DNA from: Gerris lacustris | Taxonomy: Eukaryota > Arthropoda > Insecta > Hemiptera > Gerridae | Direction of reading: 5' to 3' | Assembly: GCA_951217055.1 (NCBI GenBank) | Contig: OX578283.1 | Location: 64,897,228 to 64,961,227 of the forward strand | DNA length: 64,000 bases | Translations under genes and position numbers: made by a program | In this document: positions 33,115 through 44,632 of the stretch, in pieces | How the letters are laid out: each line of letters begins with the position of its first letter | Position numbering within the stretch: position 1 is the first letter of the stretch | Notes under the pieces: generated by a model | The model's database searches: none | Told to the model about the DNA's origin: nothing | Seen by the model: only the letters and a program-made list of their open reading frames with translations

Positions 33115-33915
33115 CGGAATTACACATGCTAGTAAAAAAGCATGCCAGTGGCGAGTTACTAGCATGTCAGTAGCTGGCATGCTGCAGACGCTGCGTACAT
33201 TTGCCAGTGAAACAGCATGCTAGTATCATCCGGATGATCGGTTTTGTGTGAGCTACTAGCACATGGCAATACACATTCCAGTCACAGTTCTAGTTTTGAA
33301 ACAGGGAATCGTTTCTTGCCTTCTTTTAGCCGGAATAATTGTATTTGATTTAATTAATTTTGATAGTTTTATTAATTGTTTCAATGTACCTTATGAATGT
33401 ATCGGTGCGGAATGAAATTAACCAGCTTTTTCTGTTACTTGCAAAGAATTGTGTTTTAAAACATTTGAAAAATAATAAAAAAACACGAAGAGTGTGGGTA
33501 AAGATTGGATAGCTAAAAGGGAATTAGGAGCGAGTCAGTGCCTACTAAATGAAATGCGGTTCGGGGACGTTAATGGTTTTAGGAATCAATTGCGAATGCT
33601 TCCGGAGAAAGTTGATGAGTTGTTGTCAGATACCCGCGAAAGGAAGAAACGCAACTGAAGACTGAAGGGCTGAGGGAGACTCGTGCTAGTTACTAGCAAC
33701 CTTGCGCTGGCAGGCCTGTTTACATGTGCCTTATCAGTTCCCCCTCCCCTCAACTTGTGCCACTGGCAAGACAAAAATCAAACCTCGTGCGATTTACTCG
33801 CATGCTTTTTACTCGCATGCTATTTTATGTATACACATGTCAGTAGCTCTCCTCTGCGAGCTACTCGTATGTTTTTGTGCGAGTAACTAGCATGTGTATT
33901 TAGCATGTGTTTAGT
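33115..33915 (+). mobile_element. internally deleted PIF/Harbinger element
   Basis: The left end AATTACACATGCTAGTAA (33119) and the right-end sequence TAACTAGCATGTGTATT (33884) are inverted. Subterminal regions repeat the GCATGCTAGT and GAGTAACTAGCATG phrases many times in both orientations, typical of transposase-binding arrays. The centre holds an eroded transposase N-terminus. The final ~8 bp of the right terminus do not match the left. The expected TWA target duplication (TTA) is compatible with TTA at 33110 and 33899 but not proven. Confidence 0.75.
33393..33658 (+). pseudogene. Harbinger transposase, N-terminal remnant with one frameshift
   Basis: From ATG 33393 the frame reads MNVSVRNEINQLFLLL… to KTRRVWVK. 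Coding then continues in another frame from 33503 as DWIAKRELGASQCLLNEMRF, through FRNQLRMLPEKVDELLSD, to TGA at 33656-33658. The pattern Trp-Val-Lys-x-Trp…Arg…Leu-Gly-Ala…Leu…Glu-(Leu/Met)-Arg…Phe-(Arg)-x-x-Leu-Arg-Met-x-Pro-Glu…Asp-Glu-Leu-Leu is the conserved N-terminal region of PIF/Harbinger (HARBI1-type) transposases. One missing base between VWVK and DW breaks the frame. The DDE catalytic domain, which follows in the ~350-450-residue family, is deleted. No product is expected. Confidence 0.8.
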
Positions 33916-34127
33916 TTATTTTGTACAGTGTCTTTTACAAAGATTTACAGTTAACTGTTGTGTTTATACAATAGTTATATAGTTAGTTTTCTCTTACGAC
34001 CAACTGAATAAAAAAATATGTGTATAGTCATAACAAAAGAAATAGAATCTATACTTCACACTCATAGTTGATATATGATACTTATTAATTTCCAGGTTGA
34101 TAAAATTAAATTTTGTATTTCTACATT

Positions 34128-34737
34128 TTGCTTCCGAGCTTACTAAAGGTAAGGGAAGCTATGTGATCGTTCTGAAGAACGAAAAACTTTTAGGTCTGCG
34201 ATATCAAAAATTTCAAGACTGAAATCTGTTTCAGACATCAGGAAATATTTTTGGTTCCGTGTCGGTCTGTCCGTCCGTCATTCAATTTTTGCGAACCAAC
34301 GTATCTAAAAAACTACACGTCCGATTTTAATGAAATTTGGATGGTAGGTCATAATAAGCTCATTGTTAGTCCTACATAAGTTTCAATCTTCCGCGCTAAT
34401 TTGTTTTTCTTCCACATGCGCACAAACATACATTTCCAGCTAAAGCTTAAATTACACCTAAAGCTTCAAAAGTACGTATCTGATTTGTATGAAACTTTTA
34501 TACTTTATTGAAAGTAGTCCGCAGATAGCCCTAGATTAATTTGAACCATCTTCGCTCTTTATCTTTTGCTAAATTGATACTATAATTTATGTAAAAAATC
34601 GAAACAATTTTGACAGATTAAAAAAACGGGGGAAACAATTAGATAAATTAAGACAAGAATGGCTTGTAAAAGTATAAAATCAATAAAGTACGTGATAGGA
34701 TGCGAGGAAGCTATGTGCCACACCAATTGGCAGTCTA
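34128..34737 (-). repeat. RepA, complete reference copy
   Basis: The copy is uninterrupted. Read on the minus strand, it starts GACTGCCAATTGGTGTGGC and finishes CTTTAGTAAGCTCGGAAGC. It gives a unit length of about 610 bp. The ends share an inverted GGAAGCTATGTG motif: CACATAGCTTCC occurs near both the 5' and 3' ends in direct orientation. No reading frame spans it. Confidence 0.85.
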
Positions 34738-34905
34738 TTTTATAATTTATAAAGATTTATTTTTTTAAATTATTTTAAACCATTTTTGGATGCGGTCCCC
34801 TTTAATTTTCAATTTAAGAGATTTCTATTTTACCCCTGAAGACCTAAAATAGAAATTAATTTAAAAATGTAGGTAGGACAGTTATTTTTTTCACTGTATG
34901 AAGCG

Positions 34906-35655
34906 TATTGATGGGTTCTAAAGGTGTAATTATATAATAAAAAACCTTATTTCATTTCGATGAAACGTTTCGACTCATGGTAATAGTATATTATGTTACT
35001 AGGCTGTGAAGTGAGTTTTTTCTTTACCGCGGCAATTACATTTACTGTCGAGCGAAGCGAGACAGTAAATATTGCCAAGGTAAAGAAAAAACACTTCACA
35101 GTCGCGTAGCATATGCTATTTTTTCCGAGGTAGCAGACAATGAAAAAACATTAAATATTAATCACTAATCAATATATAATAATAACAAATATTAGTACAT
35201 ACTTAAGACTTAAAAAAAGAAACCATAAAAAGAGGTTACACTATAAGAAAAGATAAATAAAACGCATTGACTTCTAGCGGAGTTTAATCGTACTAGAAGT
35301 ATTTCTACAAAGACTGCAGCGGTACTAACGGAAGTTTTGACAACTACCCGCCGGAAAATAAAAATCTTTTAGTTTCTAGGACGTAAAAGATTTTTTCTTT
35401 ACAGCTAGGAGTAATGAAAAGATTTATTAAGTCCACGTAATGAAAAAATGGATTTTAGCTATGTTTTTTAGGCTCTAAAGTTTCTATTTCACAGCCTACC
35501 ACGGAAAAAGTCATTTTTATTGCTAAAACAAAATTTAACATGATTGTAGACACGCATTAACTAAACTTAGTTACTACCATGAGTCGAAACGTTTCATCGA
35601 AATGAAATAAGGTTTTTTTTCTTTTTTTAATTACATCTTTAGAAGGCATCAATAC
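34906..35655. mobile_element. 750-bp element with long inverted termini
   Basis: CCTTATTTCATTTCGATGAA…CGACTCATGGTA (34945-34982) is perfectly repeated in inverse orientation at 35575-35612. Imperfect inversion extends out to TATTGATG at 34906 and CATCAATA at 35648. Inside lies a hairpin with arms TTTACTGTC/GACAGTAAA around GAGCGAAGCGA and outer arms CTTTACC/GGTAAAG (35028-35092). No transposase is visible. Confidence 0.8.
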
Positions 35656-36365
35656 ATTAATTACATAAATTACACATATTACATACATTATATTTTTTAC
35701 AAAGATTTTCTGTATATTTTTATGTTGGTAATTATAGAGTGGTGGGATTTATATTTATTTAATTACTATGCAATGTTATTTAAACTTATGAACGTATATT
35801 TTTAGAGAATTTCACTCTTATTTTCAATCCATGTTTTTCTGTATATAAATGAAAATAAGTCAAGTGTTTGTAATTAAGTTTTACGTCATTGAAATTTGGA
35901 TTTATCTTTGAAATACTACCTAAATTAATAAGTCACATACTCGTACTCCCTTTCGTTGCTTATATTAGTACTTTTAAGTCTTTCGTAATACTTCGAAGAG
36001 ATACAATGTTAAACATACATGTGTCATTCATTCAATTTTCCCCAAATTAGTTCCAAGATTGCGCATGGTGACGGCAAATTTAGACGGCTGCATGAATAGA
36101 CGTTGGATGTAGATCTAATTGCTCATTAGTGGGAACCCCATGTTTGAAGTCTTACTAATCAAGTTTTTCTTGCTCACCCATCCATGATCAATGGTTTTGA
36201 AATTTTTACGTCACACGGGTTATTTCATTACTTAATCGTAAAACATTTTCCTTCGAAAATATTCTAATTCTGTATACATAGAAGATAAATCATCGAATTA
36301 AAACTTTTATTCTTAAAATTTAATTTTCAGCTCAAAATGTGGGGGAGGCTGCCTTCTAAAATTAG
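35656..36365. other. spacer, nothing recognised
   Basis: About 710 bp. No frame or repeat is supported. Confidence 0.45.
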
Positions 36366-37210
36366 AGGGAAATAAACAGGTCAAGTGTGTGCTATACAGC
36401 AAGGTCCGTAGGTAACACTGTATTGTTTAAGTAGTACCTATTGATAATGCTGTTTTTACGTATTAGCTCAGTATTAGTAGTAGTTCAACTGGCAATCATG
36501 CGTAGTGCGCGTTCCTCCTACCGTGCGTTATTTTTAAAATGCTAAAATCTATGCTTTTAGAATGCTAAAAAGCCGACTTTGAACTATGCTACGGGTATGA
36601 TATTCTCAAAACACATATACAAACATTTAATAAAGTATTTTTCGCCAGTTAACCAGACTATAAACATATAAATACATCGAAAAAAAACGAAATTATAAAA
36701 AAAAACTTATTTTGTCAATAATAAAGAAAATCATTTTTTTTTTTTAAATTTCCAAATAGTGGTATCTTTACTTTTGGTCGAAGAATGTTACGGTATTTTT
36801 TTTTTTTTTTTTTTTTTTTTTAGTTTTTGCACTTTACATAAGCGAGATAGAGGTGACACTTTTCAGTCCAATTTCAAACTCGCCTCTACTCGCCCTATCA
36901 AAGGTTATAACCGAAAACTTATATATATATTTGTTATCAATTCGACGTACCCTTTCATATGATACCACACGGTCAACAAAAAAAAAATATATATATATAT
37001 ATATTTTTTAACCCTTAAGATTTTTTACCCAAATTGTTTTAAAAATATTTCTTTTAAGTCGCTACGGGTAGGTACCAAACACATATGCTAAATTTTAAAG
37101 AAATTGGACAGAAGGTGTAGTCGTGAGAGCAGGCGGCAGTCGGACGGATGGACGGACAGACAGACACACGCAGGAAAATGTAAAGGTCCTTGGTTTTGCC
37201 TACAGACCCT
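36366..37210 (-). repeat. RepE element, full-length copy with extra segment
   Basis: It runs from AATAAACAGGTCAAGTGTG through AAGGTCCGTAGGT (36401) to GCCTACAGACCCT (37210). About 95 bp at 36445-36540 (TTACGTATTAGCTCAG…) is absent from the other copies. A poly(T) run lies at 36796-36820. Confidence 0.7.
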
Positions 37211-38131
37211 AAAAAGTGTTCTTATTATTTTGATAATAACATTCTGTAATATAGTCCAATTTTAAGTACAAACTTAACAAAATGTATTTCGGGCTGAATT
37301 AAAAAAAAAAAATAATAATAAAAATTCAAAATAGTTTTATATTGCAACACTTATAATATTACAGATGGTAGAACATATTTTATAAATTATTCTCAAGTTT
37401 TAAATTTGTGACGAATCTCTTTCTTATTTAGTACTTTTATTAATTTTTTTTTTTTTTTAAAAGAGAACAAAAAGAAAAAAATCTACGAGAAAGAAAACAA
37501 CAGAATTTATAAAAGTACGACCAACATCACAAATTAAATGAGGTAGGGAACAACAAAAAAGTATATTAAATAGTGAAATAAAAATAAAAAATTCATGGAG
37601 TGTTTGAAATTAAATTCCACAAATTCTTTGAAGGACCTTTGTTAAATTTAGCAAGGCGAGGGGGGGGGGGGAGGGGACGAGGATAGAAAGGAAAAGGTCC
37701 TTTCTATCTTGGTAAAAGAAAATAATGTAATGTCACACATCCTTTTCTATTCCTCCTTCTTCCTTATCTTATTTCTACCGAGGGGAAATAATTTTTTTTA
37801 TTTTTTTTTAATATATAAAATAAAGGAGAAAAAGAATCCGAGTATCAGGTTGAAATAGAAGTAACAAAGGACTTTTGGACGTCGAGTTTTTCGGTCGAGG
37901 ATTTAAGAGAATGACCTTTATACGGGTTGAAGCCGTTGGAAGCAAGGTAAAATGTTGTTGGCTGTCGTGCGCAGAGAAAGCTTTAAACTTGTTTCTAGTG
38001 TCGGGTCCTCCTGAGAGTTATGTATCGCACCTTTTTCTTATTGTTAACTTTTAAACTCTAACCAAAGAATTATTGTATCTTTATGTTTGTTTATTTTGTA
38101 ACTAATCCCTTTATAAATATAGAAACAATAA
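37211..38131. other. low-complexity spacer
   Basis: About 920 bp with A/T runs, a G-run near 37661-37671 and an AAAGGTCCTTTCTATC palindromic stretch near 37690-37720. No gene is recognised. Confidence 0.4.
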
Positions 38132-39112
38132 AATAGACGGCCAATTGGTGTGGCACATAGCTTCCTCGCATGCTATCACATACTTCATTGATTTTATGCT
38201 TTTACTGGCCATTGCTGTCTTATTTATTTGTTTTCCCCCTGTTTTTACTACGTTTTTATTAGCTTGCATTCTTGTTTGTTTGTTTGTTTGTCCGGTACAA
38301 ATCTGGCAATCGATTTCTAACTAACTTCCCGAATAGCTAGACATTTGAAACTTTTAGCATAGCTCAGAACACGATGAAAATGCATTATTATAATACTTTT
38401 AGCCATCTTTCAGCAGAAATTAATTAGTTTTCAGCACATTTTGCTGTGCGGAAAGTTAGTTCGGAAAAAATCCGCAAGTTATTTTTATTTGTTTTGCCAT
38501 ATCCAATATTTACGCAATCTTCATTTTGACGTGTCTCAAATTTGTGATAGATAAACATTGAATGACAGCAAAACAGGAAATATCGATTATATTATTTCAA
38601 ATAAATCGATGGCATGCTTTAGATTTGGTGTTGGGGAGATCCGTTGTACAAAGATTTATCCTTTTATAGGTTCAAGATCTGCTCTCTGGATGGTTGTTAT
38701 TTATGTAAAGTAAATAAATTCGGAACTATTTTTTTTTTTTTTTCACTAACATTACATATTATATAACAATAACAATTATATTATAAACATTACTTACGAT
38801 TCAACAGAAAATTTAAAAACGTAGTATATAAAAAGTTCATTTTATCTTGAAATTATTTAATCTGTCAATCTGCAGGTTGTTTTCGATAAACTATCAAAGT
38901 TTCAAACAAATCAGATAAGTACTTTCGAAGCTATAGGTGTAAATAGATGTATGTTTGTGCGCATGTGGAAGAGAAACAAATGAGTGCAGATGGTTGAAAT
39001 TTATATGGGACCAACAATGAGCTAATTATGACCTACGATACAAATTTCACTAAAATCGGATGTGTAGTTTTTAAGATATGTTGGTTCGCAAAAATTGAAC
39101 GATAGACCGACA
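38132..39112 (+). repeat. RepA copy interrupted by RepB
   Basis: The RepA 5' segment (GACGGCCAATTGGTGTGGC to CCCCCTG) stops at 38241 and resumes at 38858 with TAATCTGTCAATCTGCAGG. It continues to AAAAATTGAACGATAGACCG near 39110; its 3' end is missing. Confidence 0.8.
38242..38857 (+). mobile_element. RepB element inserted into RepA
   Basis: A 616-bp RepB copy from TTTTTACTACG to GAAATTATT. Because the host RepA copy is otherwise colinear with intact copies, the insertion limits define the RepB ends. No convincing target duplication is visible beyond T residues. Confidence 0.8.
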
Positions 39113-39686
39113 TATAAAGGTTATACTTAATTCAATGAATAGAAAAAAAGTACTAAAGAATAGCTAGAATTCTGATGTTTAAGCATGATTCAGCGATATT
39201 GAATTGACTATTTCAAGTATTTAATTCTCAAGATGGTTTCTACTTGACCTACTAGATGGAATAAATAGATGTCGAAAGTCAAGAGTTGGTCTATGGCAGT
39301 AGAATTTAAGGAGTATAGATTCAAACTCTTCCAAGTGTTTCACTATTTACTTAAAGTTTCCACGAGGCAGGAAGGTTATACCGTAGCTGTAATAAAGGAA
39401 GGTTTTTTTGTGTCGATACATGATATTGTATTTATCTATTTGTAACAAATAGAGTTTGAGTTATTTAAGAGAGATATATAAGTAAATATTTGACCTGACT
39501 TTCATTCCAATAAATTTTTCTATCCTGTTCAACTATTTACAGCCAAATAAGGTTCTTTCTGTCAACTTGTGTAAAAGCTATATCATTTTTTTCTTCTACG
39601 ATATTCTTATTTTTGACGAATCAAAATTATTTAATATATCTTTTACAATGTGTAAAAGATATATTGTAGAGTAATATCACACACAT
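39113..39686. other. spacer, nothing recognised
   Basis: About 570 bp with no supported features. Confidence 0.45.
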
Positions 39687-39692
39687 TATATA

Positions 39693-39760
<68 letters not shown>

Positions 39761-39770
39761 ATAATGTATA
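39687..39770. repeat. (TA)n microsatellite, left of RepF
   Basis: A TA run with a few interruptions directly precedes the complete RepF element, which has another (TA)n run on its right. Confidence 0.9.
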
Positions 39771-39778
39771 TACATATA

Positions 39779-40633
<855 letters not shown>

Positions 40634-40789
40634 GTTGTTTGGAAGATGTAACAAACGAAGAGGGCAGATTCTACCCATCATTTGCAACTGAAAACACTAT
40701 ACATACTATATACTATGGGTCAATTCTCAATAGTTGCGTCACAATAATTTGTTTTGTTATTTTCCATGCTACGACCATTTCAATTAAAA

Positions 40790-41396
40790 AAAATCGGTCC
40801 GAGACAACTCAGACAAACTTTCTCATATACGAGTTCATAATTACTTAGCCAAGTGTTTTCCATTTATTAGTTTTTGTATGTACATTTAATTATTACTGAA
40901 CATTTCATCAAAATTTACCATAAAAATAACTTCTCCTTGGCGGGGAATCGAACCCGGGCTCTCCCTGTCCGCGTTTTAAGCTTTTTTCTCAGGAACTAGA
41001 TTTTTCCCGGGAAAACGGGTTATATCGTTACATTCGTATTTAAATAGACTACATTTTAGAATTTTTTAATTAAAATCGTCGGAACCGTTTTCGAGACATA
41101 ATTTTTTTCACGTTTTTTCCAGAGTTTTTGGGGGGTAGTGCCCCTAAATTTGGAGCTAAAATTCATTTCTCGATTTCGCCTCGGGGTATGATTTTTTTGA
41201 ACATGTATGCCAAATTTCTTCAAATTCGGCCCAGTAGTTTAGTCTCCAGGCGTCTGCACAGACGACAGACAGACAGACATTTTTTAAAAACCACTTTTTT
41301 GGACTCAGGGGACCTCAAAACGTGTAAATCCATCAAAATCTCAAAATCGAATTTTCGCGCCATCACAATACTTTCTCTTTATATGAGAAAGTAAAA
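40790..41396 (+). repeat. RepD repeat, most complete copy
   Basis: It begins AAAAATCGGTCCGAGACAAC and ends in the hairpin ACTTTCTCTTTATATGAGAAAGT. It contains GGGGAATCGAACCCGGG (40942), which on the minus strand is a tRNA-type B box, and the hairpin GTCTGCACAGAC followed by (GACA)n. A frame of 88 residues (41128-41394) recurs in degraded form in the other copies and is not a gene. Confidence 0.8.
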
Positions 41397-41575
41397 ATCG
41401 GACGCTGCTCCTAAACTAATGATGATAGAGCTGAAATAAAAATACCGTTAAAAAGAGGAGAAAATATCATTTTATAAAAAGTATATTCTAAAAGCCTTAA
41501 AGGAGTAAAACATATGCCTAAATTTAATTTTATTGTTAATTTCATTTAAAAAATTATAATTTATTTTTGTTTCAG
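41397..41575 (+). other. possible intron end upstream of the exon candidate
   Basis: 179 bp of unique AT-rich sequence ending TTATTTTTGTTTCAG, a good 3' splice-site sequence immediately before the open frame at 41576. Confidence 0.3.
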
Positions 41576-41736
41576 CCTGTAATAATGCCAAAACGGTAAG
41601 CGCTACAGTTTGCCAAATTTCAGTAAAACTTCAGGGAGATGAATTATTAAATTTAATTAAAGAGGACCACAGACCTTACTGCAAAGATGGACCTATGGAC
41701 TATGTAAATAGAAATTTTAACCCTTATGATATTTGA
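41576..41736 (+). CDS. possible terminal exon, unknown protein
   Basis: After TTTTTGTTTCAG (AG at 41574-41575) two bases complete a split codon. Then 52 codons run to TGA at 41734-41736. The translation contains TVCQISVKLQGDELL, IKEDHRPYCKDG and ends FNPYDI. It has three cysteines and a balanced hydrophilic composition unlike the Phe/Leu/Lys/Asn-rich chance frames nearby. I recognise no family. A GTAAGC donor-like site at 41596 exists, but the frame reads through it. A Jockey-type LINE inserted just past the stop codon; its 10-bp target duplication includes the stop. If real, this is the 3'-terminal coding exon of a plus-strand gene whose other exons I could not find. Confidence 0.35.
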
Positions 41737-41741
41737 CTGGA

Positions 41742-42218
41742 TTTATTTTTATTTTTTTTTATTTTTTTTTTTATTTTTTTTTTTTTAAATTTATTAGAAA
41801 AATTGCAACTAAATATTTTTACATGTTATAAGCAATATTAATGTATGTTTTTACAATGACTTGATTGACCTGAAGTGAGGAACTATCCATTAACAGTACT
41901 CACTGATACTAGCTTGAATTAATACAATAATTAATAATTGGTAATTGTTGATATATTAAGAAATTAAGCAAATCACGTGGCCACTGCTTCTTTAGACGTC
42001 GAGGAGGATTTCCAGGAATGAATGGTAATGACAGGTTGAGAATTAAAGGATTGGGATGTTGGGATATGGAGTCATGGAAGGATTTATATCGGGTTATGGC
42101 TAGATCATGGACGAAGCGGACTTTAAGGTTGTTGTGAAGGGTGAAGTTAGAAACATAGAATGGAGCGTGGACTATTCTTCTTAGGATTTTGGACTGTAGG
42201 GACTGGATACGATAGGAG
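41742..42218 (-). mobile_element. 5'-truncated Jockey-type LINE with 10-bp target duplication
   Basis: TTTGACTGGA occurs at 41732-41741 and 42219-42228. Between them lies, on the minus strand, the last ~100 codons of a reverse-transcriptase ORF, a 3' UTR and an A-rich tail (seen as TTTATTTTTATTT… at 41742-41790). Truncation, the A tail and the duplication together are diagnostic of LINE retrotransposition. The unit is 477 bp. Confidence 0.85.
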
Positions 42219-42235
42219 TTTGACTGGAAAGTAAT
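41909..42235 (-). pseudogene. Jockey-type LINE ORF2, C-terminal fragment
   Basis: The minus-strand frame is open from 42235 to TAG at 41911-41909. Element-derived codons begin inside the target duplication boundary at 42218. The translation reads YRIQSLQSKILRRIVHAPFY, then VSNFTLHNNLKVRFVHDLA, HPNPLILNLSLPF and PPRRLKKQWPRDLL. The pattern Leu-Gln-x-Lys-x-Leu-Arg-x-Ile…Ala-Pro-(Trp/Phe)-Tyr-Val…Leu-His-x-Asp/Asn-Leu, with HPN and RRLKRxWPxDL, is the hallmark C-terminus of Jockey-clade reverse transcriptase ORFs. It has no start codon of its own, and the catalytic reverse-transcriptase domain is absent. Confidence 0.8.
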
Positions 42236-42960
42236 TTATTATTAAAAAAAAATATTAAATTGTTCTTCAAACTTAATCATGTTAAATGCAATTATATGTT
42301 AAAGATTGAAACACTTTGGAGGACGGGACGAAACGCAAGTCGTGTTGGAACGGCTTTTACCCTTTGCGCAATTTCGTGACCTTCCCGCGAACTGTCCCCT
42401 GCTTAATTTAGACAAAGCTGTGCCAAAATGTTGACAAATTACTAATTTAAATTGGTATCAATATCATCATTCTAAAGAAAAATCGGTTATCATAAATATT
42501 GTAAGTAGAACAGTTTTATTGTTGTGTATTTATTTATGTTTAACTTTTGTATTGCTATGTTCATTCCGTTAAAGAGTATCTATAAAATATTTTAAATGTA
42601 CGGTTACTTCATTTGTTTTTGGTAATTCCCTCTGTCATTTGTTCAATACGATACTAATCTTTAATTATAATATCTAGTATGTAAATGGTAGAATTTTTAG
42701 GGTTGGGAAGACTCGAGGGAATGGTAAGGGTCAGCTAGTGCAAGATTTACTACTTAACGAGCTAAGTCCGTTACAAGTACTGAACTAACTTCCCTAGGGA
42801 CCTTATTTACTATTGATCCTAATGAATGAAACAGAAATAAAGATTTTACTTACATTATCTCGTATTGTATGCTTCTAGACTGATTCCTATCTTATTATTT
42901 GAGGAATGGATATTAAAAAATATAAACCACACTTGTTTCTTAGATTAGTTTATGTCCAGT
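42229..42960 (+). other. sequence downstream of the exon candidate, no repeat recognised
   Basis: About 730 bp that would be the displaced 3' UTR if 41576-41736 is an exon. An AATAAA lies at about 42835. It includes a moderately GC-rich patch (42315-42420). No frame is supported. Confidence 0.3.
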
Positions 42961-43620
42961 GCAATTAGACATTGCACTTCGGAAAAATTAGAGGAAAGCT
43001 GAATTTTGGCATGAACCTTCATACTGCGGTTCTAAACAAAATGTCAAAAGTCCCCATTGATCCGAGTGCCGCTAAAAGAACTACGCGGAGTCAAAGGTCA
43101 TCAAAAACGGTTTTTTGTGAATATCTCATTAACGATCGTGTTTACAGAAAAAATACAAGCTATCAAATTTGTAGCTTAGAACATTCCCTACAAAAAAGAT
43201 TTTATGACTTTTATTCGTAGGTGTAACGGTTTTGGAGATAATTCAATTTATAGAGTTGTTTCAAATTTGTTCAAAAATGTTTCAAATTTCAGAGTTGAGT
43301 TTAAATTTGTTCTTGATGGATTTTATGAATTATTTGAAACGATCCGTGTGGCGAAAAAAGTAGTAAGAATCTTTATTATAGTAAATTTTATGCAAATTGT
43401 TTTAGTAAAGAATGATTTTTTACCCAAAGTTGATAGTTTTTGAGTTCTATGGAAAAAACTGAGAAAAAAAAAGTGGTTTTTTTCATGTTTTTTGGCTATA
43501 ACTCAAATTCCAACAAAAAATTTTGGTGGCAAACCTCAGATTCGTAATCAGCACCCCAAAAAACATAAAGGAGCAACAAATCATAACAACTCCAGAATTT
43601 GTTTTAAGAAACTACCTAAT
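42961..43620 (+). repeat. unclassified interspersed repeat-like segment
   Basis: Phrases such as GGTGTAACGGTTTTGGAGAT and TTTTTTGGCTATAACTCAAA resemble interspersed repeats that I know from arthropods. Two frames of 79-82 residues (42972-43443) cover it but have no recognised homology. No second copy is seen here. Confidence 0.3.
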
Positions 43621-43624
43621 GACT

Positions 43625-43990
43625 GGACTATTGTATCAGATTGAAATTTGACATGCTTGTTTCAATTGTACTTTAGATGATGTGACTAAAGTTTTATTAA
43701 TATTGTTACGTAAGAACGTAAGATATCGGTAAAAATGTTACTGTCTCTATTTTAAACGGTTAGGTCCGCTTTAAACGTTTTAGCGATTTTTAACACTTCA
43801 TAGCGGTTACAGTTTTACTAAAAAAAAGTATTTATAAAAGTTGTTTGTCTCATTGAATAGACGAAGTTAGAATTTTTCCCTTCCTAAAATTCCAATTTAG
43901 CATTTGAAGCGTACGTTTACGCGAGCTTTGCACGCGAACGCTTGGGCGGATAACGATGTCCTGGGCATTGGTCAAATGAACATGTGTACC
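43625..43990 (+). repeat. RepR repeat, copy 3
   Basis: It carries TGTATCAGATTGAAATTTG, AGATATCGGTAAAAATGTTA, TTAGGTCCGCTTTAAACG and a tail GTCCTGGGCATTGGTCAAATG shared with the RepA variant at 4437. RepR and that RepA subfamily therefore share modules. Confidence 0.65.
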
Positions 43991-44632
43991 AAGAAGTATA
44001 GGATTATTTATATGTATTTTCAATGAATTTATAAGTATTTGTTAGATATTTCAGATGTTTCAGTGATATCAAAATATAATACACTCTTACAGGAAATTTC
44101 AATTGTAAACTAGTGAATTATAAACTTGAAAGGTGTTTATATTCTAGATTTCATCATTTATCAATTAAAGGGCAGTAGAGATACATTGCCCCTTCATGTT
44201 TCACTGTTCCGACAAGGCCCTGCGTTCCAACTAGAATTCAGTGCGTTGTAATTCAAACCTGAACATTACCTACTTTTCTGTTTCCTACTAAAATAATTAT
44301 TATTGTTAAACTTCTGTGTGTTATAAGTGGTTCAATCGCTCATATATCGATTACATTACTTGGCACTGCGCAGTAAACAGAATGTCTATTTAAAATTGTA
44401 AGTTACGTATATAGTCAATGTTCATTGGTCTTAAAATCAGTTAAAATTCTTATAATTAAGTACTTATTTAAGTGCAGATGTTTTTTTTTAACAAATTGAT
44501 TTTTACTATTTGCAAGTTAAAATCACTTTGGTATCGCGTGCAACTTAATAATCAAAGAAAATTACTAGCATTCATAATTGCTTTAGTTTCACCGTTTGTA
44601 ATTTTATGAATCTTTAAAATTGTAAAACCTTT
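43991..44632. other. spacer, nothing recognised
   Basis: About 640 bp with no supported frame or repeat. Confidence 0.45.
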
